From assembly GCA_030610025.1 (NCBI GenBank), contig JAUWSP010000071.1, positions 1 through 9,253 on the forward strand: a stretch of DNA of 9,253 nucleotides, read 5' to 3'. This document shows, one piece after another, positions 1-6,879 of this stretch. Position numbers and translations under genes: made by a program. A model generated the notes under the pieces. That model saw only the letters and a list, made by a program, of their open reading frames with translations. It did not search any database and was not told the DNA's origin. This DNA is from Acidobacteriota bacterium (GTDB taxonomy: Bacteria; Acidobacteriota; Thermoanaerobaculia; Multivoradales; JAHEKO01). Positions within the stretch are counted from its first letter, which is position 1, and every line of letters starts with the position of its first letter.

Positions 1-2
1 CC

Positions 3-1070
3 GTGCTGCTGCCGGCCGGTCTGCTGTGGCTGGTGGTCTACTGGTCCATCCTGCTCTGGAGTTATGGCTCCGTTGCCGAGCGGGCGGTGCTGGTCGGTCT
101 CTGGGTGGTCCTCGGTGTGGCTCCGCTGTGGTTGAACGAGCAGCGGCAGAGGGTGCGCATCGAGCTGGCCCCCGCGACGATCTCGATGGAGAATTTCGAG
201 GAAGGCCGGCTCAAGGGCACGCTGCTGCGAGATCTGACCTCGCTGCAGGCCGCGCTGCCCGACAGCAACGCAGTGACGCATCTATTGGCCGATCTCTACT
301 GCAGACTCGGAGAATGGGATCTCGCGCAAGGTCTCTATCTCGAGGTTCTGGAAGAAGAGCCGCGCAACACGACTGCCCTGATCAACACGGGAGCCTGCTT
401 CTATCATGACGGCGACCACATTCAGGCGGTGGAGTACTTCCAGCAGGCCACCGCCCCGGACGGACCCTCGGCCGCGGCTCATTTCAATCTCAGTCAGATC
501 TACTCGGATCACTACCGCTTCCGCCAGGCGGGTCGCGAGTTGCAGATGGCCCGGACCCTGAACAGCGCCGCAGTTGGAGGCTGGCTGAGCCGGGCCGCGA
601 CGGAGAAGATGATCGTCTTGAGCGGCGGTATCGGCCGCTCGGATGAAGTGCGCACCGAGCTGCGCTCGGCCTGGCGAAGCGGCGAGGTGGATTCCCGCTG
701 GTCGGCACTATGGCCCAGCACGCTGCCGCTGCCGCTGGCGCTCGTTTTTCTGGCGATCTCCGGGGGGCTGTATCTGATCGTGCGGCGGGGGCGGAAGAAC
801 AAGCCGGCAATGCCTCCCATGGATGGGGACCCAAGCGGGCGTTGGCTCTACAGCCTGCTGCCGGGCTATGCCGAGGCCGAGGCCAGACAGCCCTTGCGTG
901 CTTTCCTGGCCGTCCTGCTACCGATCGCCTTGATGACCCTCCCGCTGACAAGTAAGTTGGGCTACCGTCAGCCGATACTGTTTGCGCCTGGAGGATTGGT
1001 GCTCCTTGTCGTTTGTGTCTCGTTGCTGGCGATCTATCTGGGGGCCAGATTCTTGAGGCTTCGAACCTAG
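3..1070 (+). CDS. TPR-containing multi-spanning membrane protein, 5' end cut off by the window
   Basis: The reading frame is open from the first bases, so the gene very probably starts upstream; the GTG at 3 is only the first possible start inside the window. Of 355 visible residues, about 1-45 are hydrophobic and look like two membrane segments. Residues about 90-187 form three TPR-like helical pairs (WDLAQGLYLEVLEEEPRN, then HIQAVEYFQQA, then RFRQAGRELQMARTLN), a protein-interaction scaffold. Further membrane segments lie near 243-260, 299-315 and 328-348, and a short basic tail ends the protein. The stop is 9 bases before the start of the DUF4388 gene, so the two are probably co-transcribed. 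Which side of the membrane the TPRs face cannot be told from the fragment. I recognise no enzyme motif and assign no specific function; a scaffold or assembly role is only inferred from the TPRs. Confidence 0.85.
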   Translation: MLLPAGLLWLVVYWSILLWSYGSVAERAVLVGLWVVLGVAPLWLNEQRQRVRIELAPATISMENFEEGRLKGTLLRDLTSLQAALPDSNAVTHLLADLYCRLGEWDLAQGLYLEVLEEEPRNTTALINTGACFYHDGDHIQAVEYFQQATAPDGPSAAAHFNLSQIYSDHYRFRQAGRELQMARTLNSAAVGGWLSRAATEKMIVLSGGIGRSDEVRTELRSAWRSGEVDSRWSALWPSTLPLPLALVFLAISGGLYLIVRRGRKNKPAMPPMDGDPSGRWLYSLLPGYAEAEARQPLRAFLAVLLPIALMTLPLTSKLGYRQPILFAPGGLVLLVVCVSLLAIYLGARFLRLRT

Positions 1071-1079
1071 GATGTGACG

Positions 1080-2417
1080 ATGAGCGGACGAGACCCTGTT
1101 CAGGTACGTGGCCTGGTTGATGTGTTGCTGACCATCGGTCGGCAGCAGGGCACCGGTGTTCTCACGATCCAGAACGAGGACGAGACCGTCGGGATCACCT
1201 TCAAGTCTGGTGAGATCGTCTCCGCCGATTCGTTGAATCAAAGCGAGGCGGAGGGCCTGGGCCAACTGCTCACCGAGAAGGGTCTGGTACTGCAGTCAGA
1301 GCTCGACGAGCTGACGGCCAGGCACGATGAGGGCGGCGGGCGCATTGTCGACCTCCTGGTAGACCGGCATCTCCTCGAGCGGGATCAACTGCTGGAGATT
1401 TTGCGCCTGCGGTTCTTCGATCTCAGCAAGCAGGTACTGACCTGGTCGAGTGGTGAGTTCAGGTTCTATCGGGTCGAAGAGGTGGCGTTCGAAAAGGGTG
1501 TCCGTCCCCTCTCGGTGGAGGAGTTGCTGATTCGGGCGGCAGAGGAGCTGGGTCCGGCCGGTCCTCTCCCGGGCAGGGTGCCCACTCCCCAGTCGATCTT
1601 CTCGAGGGTGGAAGGAGCCGAGGACAGCCAGGCCGCTCCGCAGGGGCTGCCGTTCGAGATGGAGCTGGAAGAGGGCAGTGAAATCCTCGACATGCTGCAT
1701 TGGCTGAATGGCGACAGATCGGCCGCCGAGGTGTCCATCGAGAGCGGCATTCCGCAGCACAGGGTCCTGTTCGACCTCTTTGTTCTGCAGCAGGCCGGTC
1801 GAGCCTTGGCAGTCGATCACGACACCGCGGAGTACTTGACGACCACCAGTCCCTGGTTGGTTGGCCTGGAGGGTGGCGAATCCAAGAGCTCCAAGATCTC
1901 GCAGGTCACTGGAAGGGCGGGCGAGTGGTGGCACTCGCACCTCGATCGGCTGCAGGAAGGCGAGGAGCGGTGGCGGTCCTGGCCGCATCGCGCTCTTGGT
2001 GCTGGGTTGATCGTGGCGCTCGTGGCCGTCGTGATGATCGATCCTGGCCGATTCCTGCTGCCATTTCCGTGGCAGGGTGGGCTGCGCCAGGCCCTGTTGG
2101 ACGAGCAGACATCAGCCGCCTATCTGAAGGTCGATAGAGCCGCCAAGACCTGGTTTCTGCTGGAGGGCCAGTTCCCCGAGCAGCTTTCCGAATTGGGCGC
2201 GAACGGATATCTCGTGGCCTCCGATAGGGTGGATCCTGCCGGCCGTCCTCTGGGGTACGCAGCCCAGATTGCCAGCTATCTGGTGTATCCCCTGGGGGAG
2301 GGAGATCCTGCTCCCGGAAGCTCCAGGACGGAGCCAATCACCGGTGATTTCCTGCTGGATCCGGAGTTCATCACTCCTCCGACAGCGCCGATAACTCCAC
2401 TCGTACTCCTCGAATAG
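1080..2417 (+). CDS. DUF4388 (PATAN) domain protein with one membrane segment and pseudopilin-like C-terminus
   Basis: I chose ATG 1080 (445 residues) because AGGA at 1069-1072 lies 7 bases upstream; the in-frame GTG at 1074 is only 1 base from that site. Residues about 5-155 match the DUF4388/PATAN pattern: GVLTI, then FKSGEIVSA, a helical LGQLLTEKGLV segment, and a WSSGEFRFY strand. Such domains are common in gliding, signalling and regulatory proteins of myxobacteria and relatives. Residues about 198-245 look like a small winged-helix-like unit (ILDMLHWLNGDRSAAEV). One membrane helix lies near 304-320. After it, a helix followed by FPEQLSEL, a YLVASDRVDPAGRPLGY stretch and a final YLVYPLG resembles the C-terminal region of GspG-type pseudopilins. 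The likely topology is a cytoplasmic N-terminal half and an outside C-terminal part. The specific role is unknown. Confidence 0.9.
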   Translation: MSGRDPVQVRGLVDVLLTIGRQQGTGVLTIQNEDETVGITFKSGEIVSADSLNQSEAEGLGQLLTEKGLVLQSELDELTARHDEGGGRIVDLLVDRHLLERDQLLEILRLRFFDLSKQVLTWSSGEFRFYRVEEVAFEKGVRPLSVEELLIRAAEELGPAGPLPGRVPTPQSIFSRVEGAEDSQAAPQGLPFEMELEEGSEILDMLHWLNGDRSAAEVSIESGIPQHRVLFDLFVLQQAGRALAVDHDTAEYLTTTSPWLVGLEGGESKSSKISQVTGRAGEWWHSHLDRLQEGEERWRSWPHRALGAGLIVALVAVVMIDPGRFLLPFPWQGGLRQALLDEQTSAAYLKVDRAAKTWFLLEGQFPEQLSELGANGYLVASDRVDPAGRPLGYAAQIASYLVYPLGEGDPAPGSSRTEPITGDFLLDPEFITPPTAPITPLVLLE

Positions 2418-2436
2418 GCGTTTCTCGTGGGATATT

Positions 2437-2461
2437 TTCCCGGAATCGCTGGTTTCGGGAA
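2437..2461 (+). terminator. hairpin after the DUF4388 gene, possible weak terminator
   Basis: TTCCCGGAA (2437-2445) pairs with TTTCGGGAA (2453-2461) as a 9-bp stem with one G-U pair and a 7-base loop. It lies 20 bases after the DUF4388 stop codon. The following bases are AT-rich (TAAATCTT) but not a true T-run, so it is a weak intrinsic terminator at best. It could instead be a protein-binding palindrome of the dnaK control region. Confidence 0.45.
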
Positions 2462-2464
2462 TAA

Positions 2465-2521
2465 ATCTTAGTGAAAAATTGTAAGATAGTAGTGAGCGGA
2501 GAGTTGACAACGCTTCGCTAA
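2465..2521 (+). promoter_or_regulatory. candidate operator cluster upstream of dnaK
   Basis: This AT-rich stretch holds repeated half-sites. ATCTTA (2465-2470) and TAAGAT (2482-2487) form a perfect 6-bp inverted repeat with an 11-base spacer. TAGTGA occurs at 2469-2474 and again at 2490-2495, exactly 21 bases apart (about two helical turns). The reverse-strand reading of 2515-2521 is TTAGCGA, so a third related half-site lies inverted just past the -35 box. HspR-type repressors bind paired inverted half-sites at dnaK promoters, and hspR is the gene after dnaK, so it is the natural candidate ligand. The sites do not match the actinobacterial HAIR consensus or CIRCE. Binding is an inference. 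Confidence 0.35.
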
Positions 2522-2532
2522 ACTTTTGAAAT
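2504..2532 (+). promoter_or_regulatory. sigma70-type promoter of dnaK
   Basis: A consensus -35 box TTGACA (2504-2509) is followed after 17 bases by TGAAAT (2527-2532), which matches four of six bases of TATAAT. Transcription would start near 2539, giving a leader of about 70 bases before the dnaK start. The leader can form a small GCCGG/CCGGC stem (2549-2553 with 2563-2567). I saw no convincing sigma32-type pair of boxes, which fits a dnaK gene controlled by repression of a housekeeping promoter. Confidence 0.55.
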
Positions 2533-2608
2533 CGAAGGTTGGCGCGCGGCCGGAAGCGGCTCCCGGCACGAAGCCACTGAAATCGCAGACAAATCAGGAG
2601 GAAAACGG

Positions 2609-4507
2609 ATGAGCAAGATTATTGGAATCGATCTGGGTACCACCAACAGTGTGGTCTCTCTGATGGAAGGGAGCGAGGCAAAGGTGGTTGCCAATGCCGA
2701 GGGGAACAGGACAACGCCGTCCGTGGTGGCTTTCACCAAGAGCGGTGAGCGTCTGGTGGGCCAGGTCGCCAAGCGGCAAAGCGTGACCAATCCCGAGAAC
2801 ACCATCTATTCCATCAAGCGTTTCATGGGTCGTCGCTACGACGAGGTGAGCGAAGAGATGAAGATGGTGCCCTTCAAGGTCACCGACGAAGACGGTGGCG
2901 TGCGCATCGAGGTAGAGGGGAAAGAGTACTCGCCAGAGGAGATCTCGGCGATGATCCTGCAGAAGCTCAAGCAGGCTGCCGAGGACTACCTGGGTGAGAA
3001 GGTCGAGAAGGCCGTGATTACCGTGCCGGCCTACTTCAATGATGCGCAGCGGCAAGCCACAAAGGATGCCGGTCGGATCGCCGGGTTGGAGGTCGAGCGT
3101 CTGGTCAACGAGCCGACTGCTGCGGCCCTGGCCTATGGTCTGGACAAGAAGAAGGACGAGTTGATCGCCGTCTACGACTTCGGTGGCGGCACGTTCGACA
3201 TCTCGATCCTCGAAGTTGGAGATGGAGTGGTCGAAGTCAAGGCCACCAACGGCGATACCCACCTGGGTGGTGACAACCTCGACCAGCGAATCATCGACTG
3301 GTTGCTGGAGGAGTTCAAGAAGGACCAGGGCATCGACCTGGGCCAGGATCCGATGGCGGTCCAGCGCCTCCGAGAGGCGGCGGAGAAGGCCAAGATCGAG
3401 CTCTCCAGTGCCCAAGAAACGGAGATCAACCTGCCATTCATCACGGCGGATGCCTCCGGTCCCAAGCATCTCAACATCAAGCTGTCGCGCAGCAAGCTCG
3501 AGCAGTTGGTCGAGGACCTGATCGAGCGGTCCGTCGAGCCCTGCAAGCAGGCGTTGAAAGACGCGGGTGTGAGTGCGAGCGACATCAACGAGGTGGTGCT
3601 GGTCGGCGGTCAGACCCGCATGCCGGCAGTCCAGAAGGTGGTCCAGGAAGTCTTCGGTCGCGAGCCGCACAAGGGCGTGAATCCCGACGAGGTGGTGGCG
3701 ATCGGTGCGGCCGTCCAGGGCGGAGTGCTTCGAGGCGACGTTACGGACGTCCTGCTGCTGGATGTCACCCCGCTGTCGCTGGGTATCGAGACCCTCGGAG
3801 GCGTGTTCACCAAGCTGATCGAGCGCAATACGACGATTCCGACGCGCAAGAACGAGATCTTCTCGACGGCGGCGGACTCTCAGACATCGGTCGAGGTGCA
3901 CGTCCTGCAAGGCGAGCGCGAGATGGCGAAAGACAATCGAACCCTGGGCAGGTTTCACCTGGTGGGTATCCCGCCAGCCCCTCGGGGTGTGCCCCAGATC
4001 GACGTGATCTTCGACATCGATGCCAACGGCATTCTCAACGTGTCGGCCAAGGACCTGGGTACCGGCAAGGAACAGAAGATCACCATCAGCGGCTCCGGTG
4101 GTCTGGGCGAAGATGAGATCAAGCGCATGGTAAAGGACTCCGAGTCCAATGCCGAAGAGGACAAAGAGCGGCGGCAGCGGGTGGAGGCCAGGAATCGGCT
4201 CGACCAGTTGATCTACTCGACCGAGAAGACGATGGAAGAGCACAAGGACAAGTTGAGCTCCGAGGATCAGGCCAACCTCGATCGTCGTCTGGAAGAGGCG
4301 AAGCAAGCGCTCGAATCCGACGACCTCGACACTCTGGAGAAATCGGTGACCGACCTGACCGAGGCTTCGCACAAGCTGGCCGAGGCCATGTACAAGGACA
4401 CCCAGGCGGAAGCCCAGGGCGCCGCGCAGGAACCTTCGCAGAGCCCCGAAGCCGACGACTCGGAAGTGATTGATGCCGAGTTCGTGGACGTGGACGAGGC
4501 CAACTAG
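2609..4507 (+). CDS. dnaK: molecular chaperone DnaK (Hsp70)
   Basis: This is a full-length 632-residue cytoplasmic Hsp70, which folds and rescues proteins using ATP with DnaJ and GrpE as partners. The ATPase domain (about 1-380) shows the phosphate-1 motif [12 protein letters not shown] (5-16), K70 in [27 protein letters not shown] (139-155), [12 protein letters not shown] (167-178), [10 protein letters not shown] (190-199, with the autophosphorylation-site threonine at 195) and VGGQTRMP (332-339). The conserved linker DVLLLDVTP lies at 380-388, followed by the substrate-binding beta domain (to about 500) and the helical lid (about 505-600). The acidic tail ends in EFVDVDEAN rather than the EEVKDKK-like ending of E. 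coli. AGGAGG at 2596-2601, 7 bases before the ATG, supports the start. No grpE or dnaJ adjoins it in this window; hspR follows. Confidence 0.98.
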   Translation: MSKIIGIDLGTTNSVVSLMEGSEAKVVANAEGNRTTPSVVAFTKSGERLVGQVAKRQSVTNPENTIYSIKRFMGRRYDEVSEEMKMVPFKVTDEDGGVRIEVEGKEYSPEEISAMILQKLKQAAEDYLGEKVEKAVITVPAYFNDAQRQATKDAGRIAGLEVERLVNEPTAAALAYGLDKKKDELIAVYDFGGGTFDISILEVGDGVVEVKATNGDTHLGGDNLDQRIIDWLLEEFKKDQGIDLGQDPMAVQRLREAAEKAKIELSSAQETEINLPFITADASGPKHLNIKLSRSKLEQLVEDLIERSVEPCKQALKDAGVSASDINEVVLVGGQTRMPAVQKVVQEVFGREPHKGVNPDEVVAIGAAVQGGVLRGDVTDVLLLDVTPLSLGIETLGGVFTKLIERNTTIPTRKNEIFSTAADSQTSVEVHVLQGEREMAKDNRTLGRFHLVGIPPAPRGVPQIDVIFDIDANGILNVSAKDLGTGKEQKITISGSGGLGEDEIKRMVKDSESNAEEDKERRQRVEARNRLDQLIYSTEKTMEEHKDKLSSEDQANLDRRLEEAKQALESDDLDTLEKSVTDLTEASHKLAEAMYKDTQAEAQGAAQEPSQSPEADDSEVIDAEFVDVDEAN

Positions 4508-4529
4508 GTACCGAACGAATCCGAGCCCC

Positions 4530-4560
4530 GTCGCCTGCAGCCGATCCGGCTGCAGGCGAT
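4530..4560 (+). terminator. strong perfect hairpin between dnaK and hspR
   Basis: TCGCCTGCAGCCG (4531-4543) and CGGCTGCAGGCGA (4547-4559) form a perfect 13-bp GC-rich stem with the 3-base loop ATC, extendable by one G-U pair. It begins 23 bases after the dnaK stop and ends about 30 bases before the hspR start. No T-run follows, so it is not a standard intrinsic terminator. It may be a partial terminator, or a stem that protects the 3' end of dnaK mRNA, so that dnaK is made in excess over its repressor. The hairpin itself is certain; its role is inferred. Confidence 0.6.
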
Positions 4561-4590
4561 GAGGCGAGGGTGCCCCGGAGAGATCGAGCC

Positions 4591-5055
4591 ATGCCACGAA
4601 GGACAGAACCGCGAAAGTACCTGATGATCAGCGCTGTGGCGGAGCGCTTCGAAATCCATCCACAGACGCTGCGTCTCTACGAACGAGAGGGCCTGATTGC
4701 GCCTCGGCGCAGCAAGGGCAACACCCGCCTCTTTGATGAAGAGACCCTGCAGCGCCTGGAGACGATCCTCACCCTGACTCGAGATCTAGGAGTGAACCTG
4801 GCGGGGGTCGAGGTAATTCTCAATATGCGCGAGCAGATGGAGAGCCAGCAGATCGAGGTGGATCGACTGTTGGCCTTCGTCAAGCAAGAAATCCTGGATC
4901 GCCGAACCGGTGTGGATCGGCGCTATGCGTTGGTCAAGGTGGGTCGAGGACCCCTGACCCGATCGAGCTCCGACAGCCAGGAGGACTCCGATCGAGACGG
5001 CCGAGGCCGTCGTGGTGCCCGGTCGTCCACGCCACCCAAATCCCGCCGTCGCTGA
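4591..5055 (+). CDS. hspR: MerR-family heat-shock repressor HspR
   Basis: With ATG 4591 as the start (GGAG at 4577-4580, 10 bases upstream) the protein has 154 residues; an in-frame GTG at 4570 would add seven. Residues about 10-80 are a MerR-type winged helix: YLMISAVAERFEIHPQTLRL, then YEREGLIAPRRSKGNTRLF, then TRDLGVNLAGVEVIL. The HPQTLRxYEREGLI and GVNLAGVEVIL stretches are hallmarks of HspR, the repressor of dnaK operons, as opposed to metal- or drug-sensing MerR proteins, and no metal-binding cysteines are present. A short helix (about 80-105) may mediate dimer contacts. The last 30 or so residues are rich in Ser, Asp and Arg, end in PPKSRRR and are probably disordered. Its position directly after dnaK supports feedback control, in which DnaK typically acts as co-repressor. 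The assignment rests on motifs and context. Confidence 0.9.
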   Translation: MPRRTEPRKYLMISAVAERFEIHPQTLRLYEREGLIAPRRSKGNTRLFDEETLQRLETILTLTRDLGVNLAGVEVILNMREQMESQQIEVDRLLAFVKQEILDRRTGVDRRYALVKVGRGPLTRSSSDSQEDSDRDGRGRRGARSSTPPKSRRR

Positions 5056-5068
5056 GAGACTTCTCTCA
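5053..5068 (+). repeat. short palindrome at the hspR stop codon
   Basis: TGAGAGA (5053-5059) and TCTCTCA (5062-5068) are perfect inverted copies separated by 2 bases. The first copy includes the hspR stop codon. The site lies in the 38-base gap before the helicase-loader gene, which lacks a clear Shine-Dalgarno sequence. It could be a small operator or hairpin, or chance. Confidence 0.3.
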
Positions 5069-5093
5069 CCCTGCCCCATGCTACGATTCCTGG

Positions 5094-5897
5094 ATGCCGT
5101 TGAAGGCTGAACCAGAAGATCTCTGCCCCGAATGCGAAGGCAGGGGATGGGTCATCGAGCAGGACAGCGGGGCAGGGACCGCCCGTCGCTGTGATTGTCG
5201 ATTCCAGACCCTGGCGCCACGCCTCCTGGCGGGGGCCGGCATTCCGGCTCGGTACCACAACTGCTCGTTCAAGAACTTCGACATCAACGCACCGAGCCCG
5301 GCAGACAAGGATCAGCTGCTGCAGGCCAAGACCATCAGCCAGCACTACGTCGAAGGCTTCCTCAAGCCTGACGGCGCCTTCACAGAATCGGGCCTGTTGT
5401 ATATCGGCTCACCGGGAGTGGGTAAGACCCACCTGGCGGTGGCGGTCCTCAAGTCGCTGATCGAGCGCTACCGGGTTCGCGGGGTGTTCGTGGACTTCAC
5501 GACACTCATTCACCAGATTCAATCGACCTTCGATCCAGGCTCGCCGGAGTCCAAGCGAGAAATTCTGGACCCTGTCGTGAATACCGAGGTCCTGGTGCTC
5601 GACGAGCTTGGCGCCCAGAAACCGACCCCGTGGGTGAATGAGATCCTCTACCTGATCATGAACAGCCGCTACACAAAGCGGCTGCCGACCCTGTTTACCA
5701 CCAATTTTCGACTCGAGCCGGATTCCGTGACGACCCATGACAGTCTCGATCGGACTCCGTCGAGCCCTGGCTTTCAGCTACTGTCTTCGCGCATCTCGCC
5801 CAACCTGCTGAGCAGGCTCTATGAAATGGCCCGACCCGTGGCCATCGAGGCGGAGGACTTTCGCCGGGAAGTCCAGATGCAGAAGCACCGATTCTGA
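5094..5897 (+). CDS. DnaC/IstB-like AAA+ ATPase with N-terminal zinc motif (putative helicase loader)
   Basis: This 267-residue cytoplasmic ATPase resembles DnaC/DnaI-type helicase loaders. The N-terminus carries a compact zinc-type motif, CPEC (11-14) with CDC (33-35), containing CxxCxGxG as in many loaders of this type. The AAA+ core shows Walker A GSPGVGKTH (105-113), Walker B VLVLDELG (166-173), a sensor-1 FTTNF (201-205, Asn204) and a candidate arginine finger in SRLYEM (Arg241). Loaders of this kind use ATP to place the replicative helicase on DNA; IstB transposition helpers share the core, but no istA-like gene or insertion-sequence end is visible. ATG 5094 is the only reasonable start and has no good Shine-Dalgarno sequence, so weak or coupled translation is likely. 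It sits 38 bases after hspR and 19 before the membrane-protein gene. Whether it is the organism's main replication loader is not known. Confidence 0.85.
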   Translation: MPLKAEPEDLCPECEGRGWVIEQDSGAGTARRCDCRFQTLAPRLLAGAGIPARYHNCSFKNFDINAPSPADKDQLLQAKTISQHYVEGFLKPDGAFTESGLLYIGSPGVGKTHLAVAVLKSLIERYRVRGVFVDFTTLIHQIQSTFDPGSPESKREILDPVVNTEVLVLDELGAQKPTPWVNEILYLIMNSRYTKRLPTLFTTNFRLEPDSVTTHDSLDRTPSSPGFQLLSSRISPNLLSRLYEMARPVAIEAEDFRREVQMQKHRF

Positions 5898-5916
5898 TTT
5901 CGGTCTGATCACGGCA

Positions 5917-6879
5917 ATGGCACTCTCCGCCGTCAGCTGCATTCAACGCGGAATCACCAATCTGCGAGCCAACTGGGAGTTGGTCTTCGTCTCGTGGTTG
6001 CAGGGCTTTCTGACGGCCATCCTGGTCCTGGTCGGTTTCGCCCCGCCCTTGGGAGCCCTGGGGCTCGCCTCGATCGACTGGGCCGGTGTTACCCAGGCGG
6101 AGTGGACGGAGTTTCTCTCCCAGGCGGGCCAGTTGATGAGCCGGGGGGCGGATTCCTGGTTGCTGTTGGGTGCCTCGCTTCTAGTGTCGTCTGCCATATG
6201 GCTGGCGGCATTTCTGGTTTACTGTTTCTTCCAGGGCGGAATTCTCGGGGTTCTGATGACCGGCGACCGTCAAGCACCCGAAGGAAGGCTCCGTGGGTGG
6301 CAGTGGTTCCGGACTTTCACCGGTCGAGACCTTCGGGGATGGGGTGGACGGTATCTGTGGAGATATTTCTGGCTACTCAACTGGTTTGCGGCGATCTCGA
6401 TGCTCTGGCTACTCATGGTCGTGTTGGTGCTCGGTTTGACGGCCGCGGGTGGCGGGCAATGGGGAGCGACCGCCGCGTTCGGTATCGGTTGTGGCGGCGC
6501 AATCCCGGTCGCTTTCGGCCTTCTGCTACTTCTCTTGTGGGCCCATCTGGCCCAGGTCGATCTGGCGCAGGGAGACTCGGGCGTTCGAGAGTCTCTGCGT
6601 CGATCCCTGAATCTGTTGGGGCGACGGTTGGGTGCGGTCACGATCCTCTTCCTCGTTACACTCCTGCTGGCTATCGTCCTCGGAGTCGGAACCTCGATTC
6701 TGTCGGTAGTCGTGGGTCTCTTCTTTCCTGAGACGGGGTTTGGAAGTTGGGCAGGCACCCTTGTCCAATTCGGCCTCAGTGGTCTCGAGATGATCGTGGG
6801 AAGCGTGGTTGCCGTCGGTTTCTTCGCTTCTCTCGTGAGTCTGGTTCGAAGCGAGAGCGCGCAGGAGCACCCAGGTTGA
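5917..6879 (+). CDS. uncharacterised polytopic membrane protein
   Basis: I chose ATG 5917, 19 bases after the previous stop, giving 320 residues. The frame is open further upstream to an ATG at 5821, but that would overlap the loader gene by 77 bases and add a polar stretch. About six membrane segments can be seen, near 22-42, 80-112 (long, possibly split), 148-175, 184-208, 238-268 and 283-309. Short charged loops include GDSGVRESLRRSLNLLGRRL (219-238), an amphipathic stretch before the fifth segment. The layout resembles GPDPase_memb- and YciC-like membrane proteins of unknown function, but I cannot place it firmly in a family. There are no catalytic motifs and no signal peptide apart from the first segment. 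Its stop overlaps the start of the SpoIID-family gene, which suggests coupled expression and perhaps an envelope role. Confidence 0.8.
   Translation: MALSAVSCIQRGITNLRANWELVFVSWLQGFLTAILVLVGFAPPLGALGLASIDWAGVTQAEWTEFLSQAGQLMSRGADSWLLLGASLLVSSAIWLAAFLVYCFFQGGILGVLMTGDRQAPEGRLRGWQWFRTFTGRDLRGWGGRYLWRYFWLLNWFAAISMLWLLMVVLVLGLTAAGGGQWGATAAFGIGCGGAIPVAFGLLLLLLWAHLAQVDLAQGDSGVRESLRRSLNLLGRRLGAVTILFLVTLLLAIVLGVGTSILSVVVGLFFPETGFGSWAGTLVQFGLSGLEMIVGSVVAVGFFASLVSLVRSESAQEHPG
6863..6878 (+). promoter_or_regulatory. Shine-Dalgarno site and TTG start of the SpoIID-family gene
   Basis: AGGAG (6863-6867) lies 8 bases before TTG (6876-6878), inside the end of the preceding gene. The TTG shares bases with that gene's stop codon (TTGA, 6876-6879), a typical overlap for translational coupling. 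The alternative ATG at 6924 would remove the positively charged start of the signal peptide and has no comparable ribosome site. Confidence 0.75.

Noticed and set aside
2418..2608. HAIR or CIRCE element upstream of dnaK
   Set aside because: I looked for CTTGAGT-N7-ACTCAAG and for the CIRCE halves TTAGCACTC and GAGTGCTAA and found neither. Only the looser TTAGYGA-like half-sites are present.
4570..4590. GTG start for hspR
   Set aside because: It would add only seven residues and lies very close to the hairpin. ATG 4591 has a GGAG upstream and leads directly into the conserved domain. It remains possible.
2594..4597. A 667-codon open frame on the - strand opposite dnaK
   Set aside because: Long antisense frames opposite dnaK are a well-known effect of its codon bias in GC-rich genomes, and they gave rise to spurious glutamate dehydrogenase-like annotations. 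The product is rich in His, Leu and Asp with no domain, and the + strand is clearly dnaK.
5094..5897. IstB transposition helper of an insertion sequence
   Set aside because: The ATPase core is shared with IstB, but there is no adjacent istA-like transposase and no terminal inverted repeat or target duplication, and the N-terminal zinc motif fits a DnaC/DnaI-type loader better.
5821..5916. Upstream start for the polytopic membrane protein
   Set aside because: It would overlap the helicase-loader gene by 77 bases and add a polar, arginine-rich stretch. ATG 5917 starts just after the loader's stop and just before the first membrane segment.
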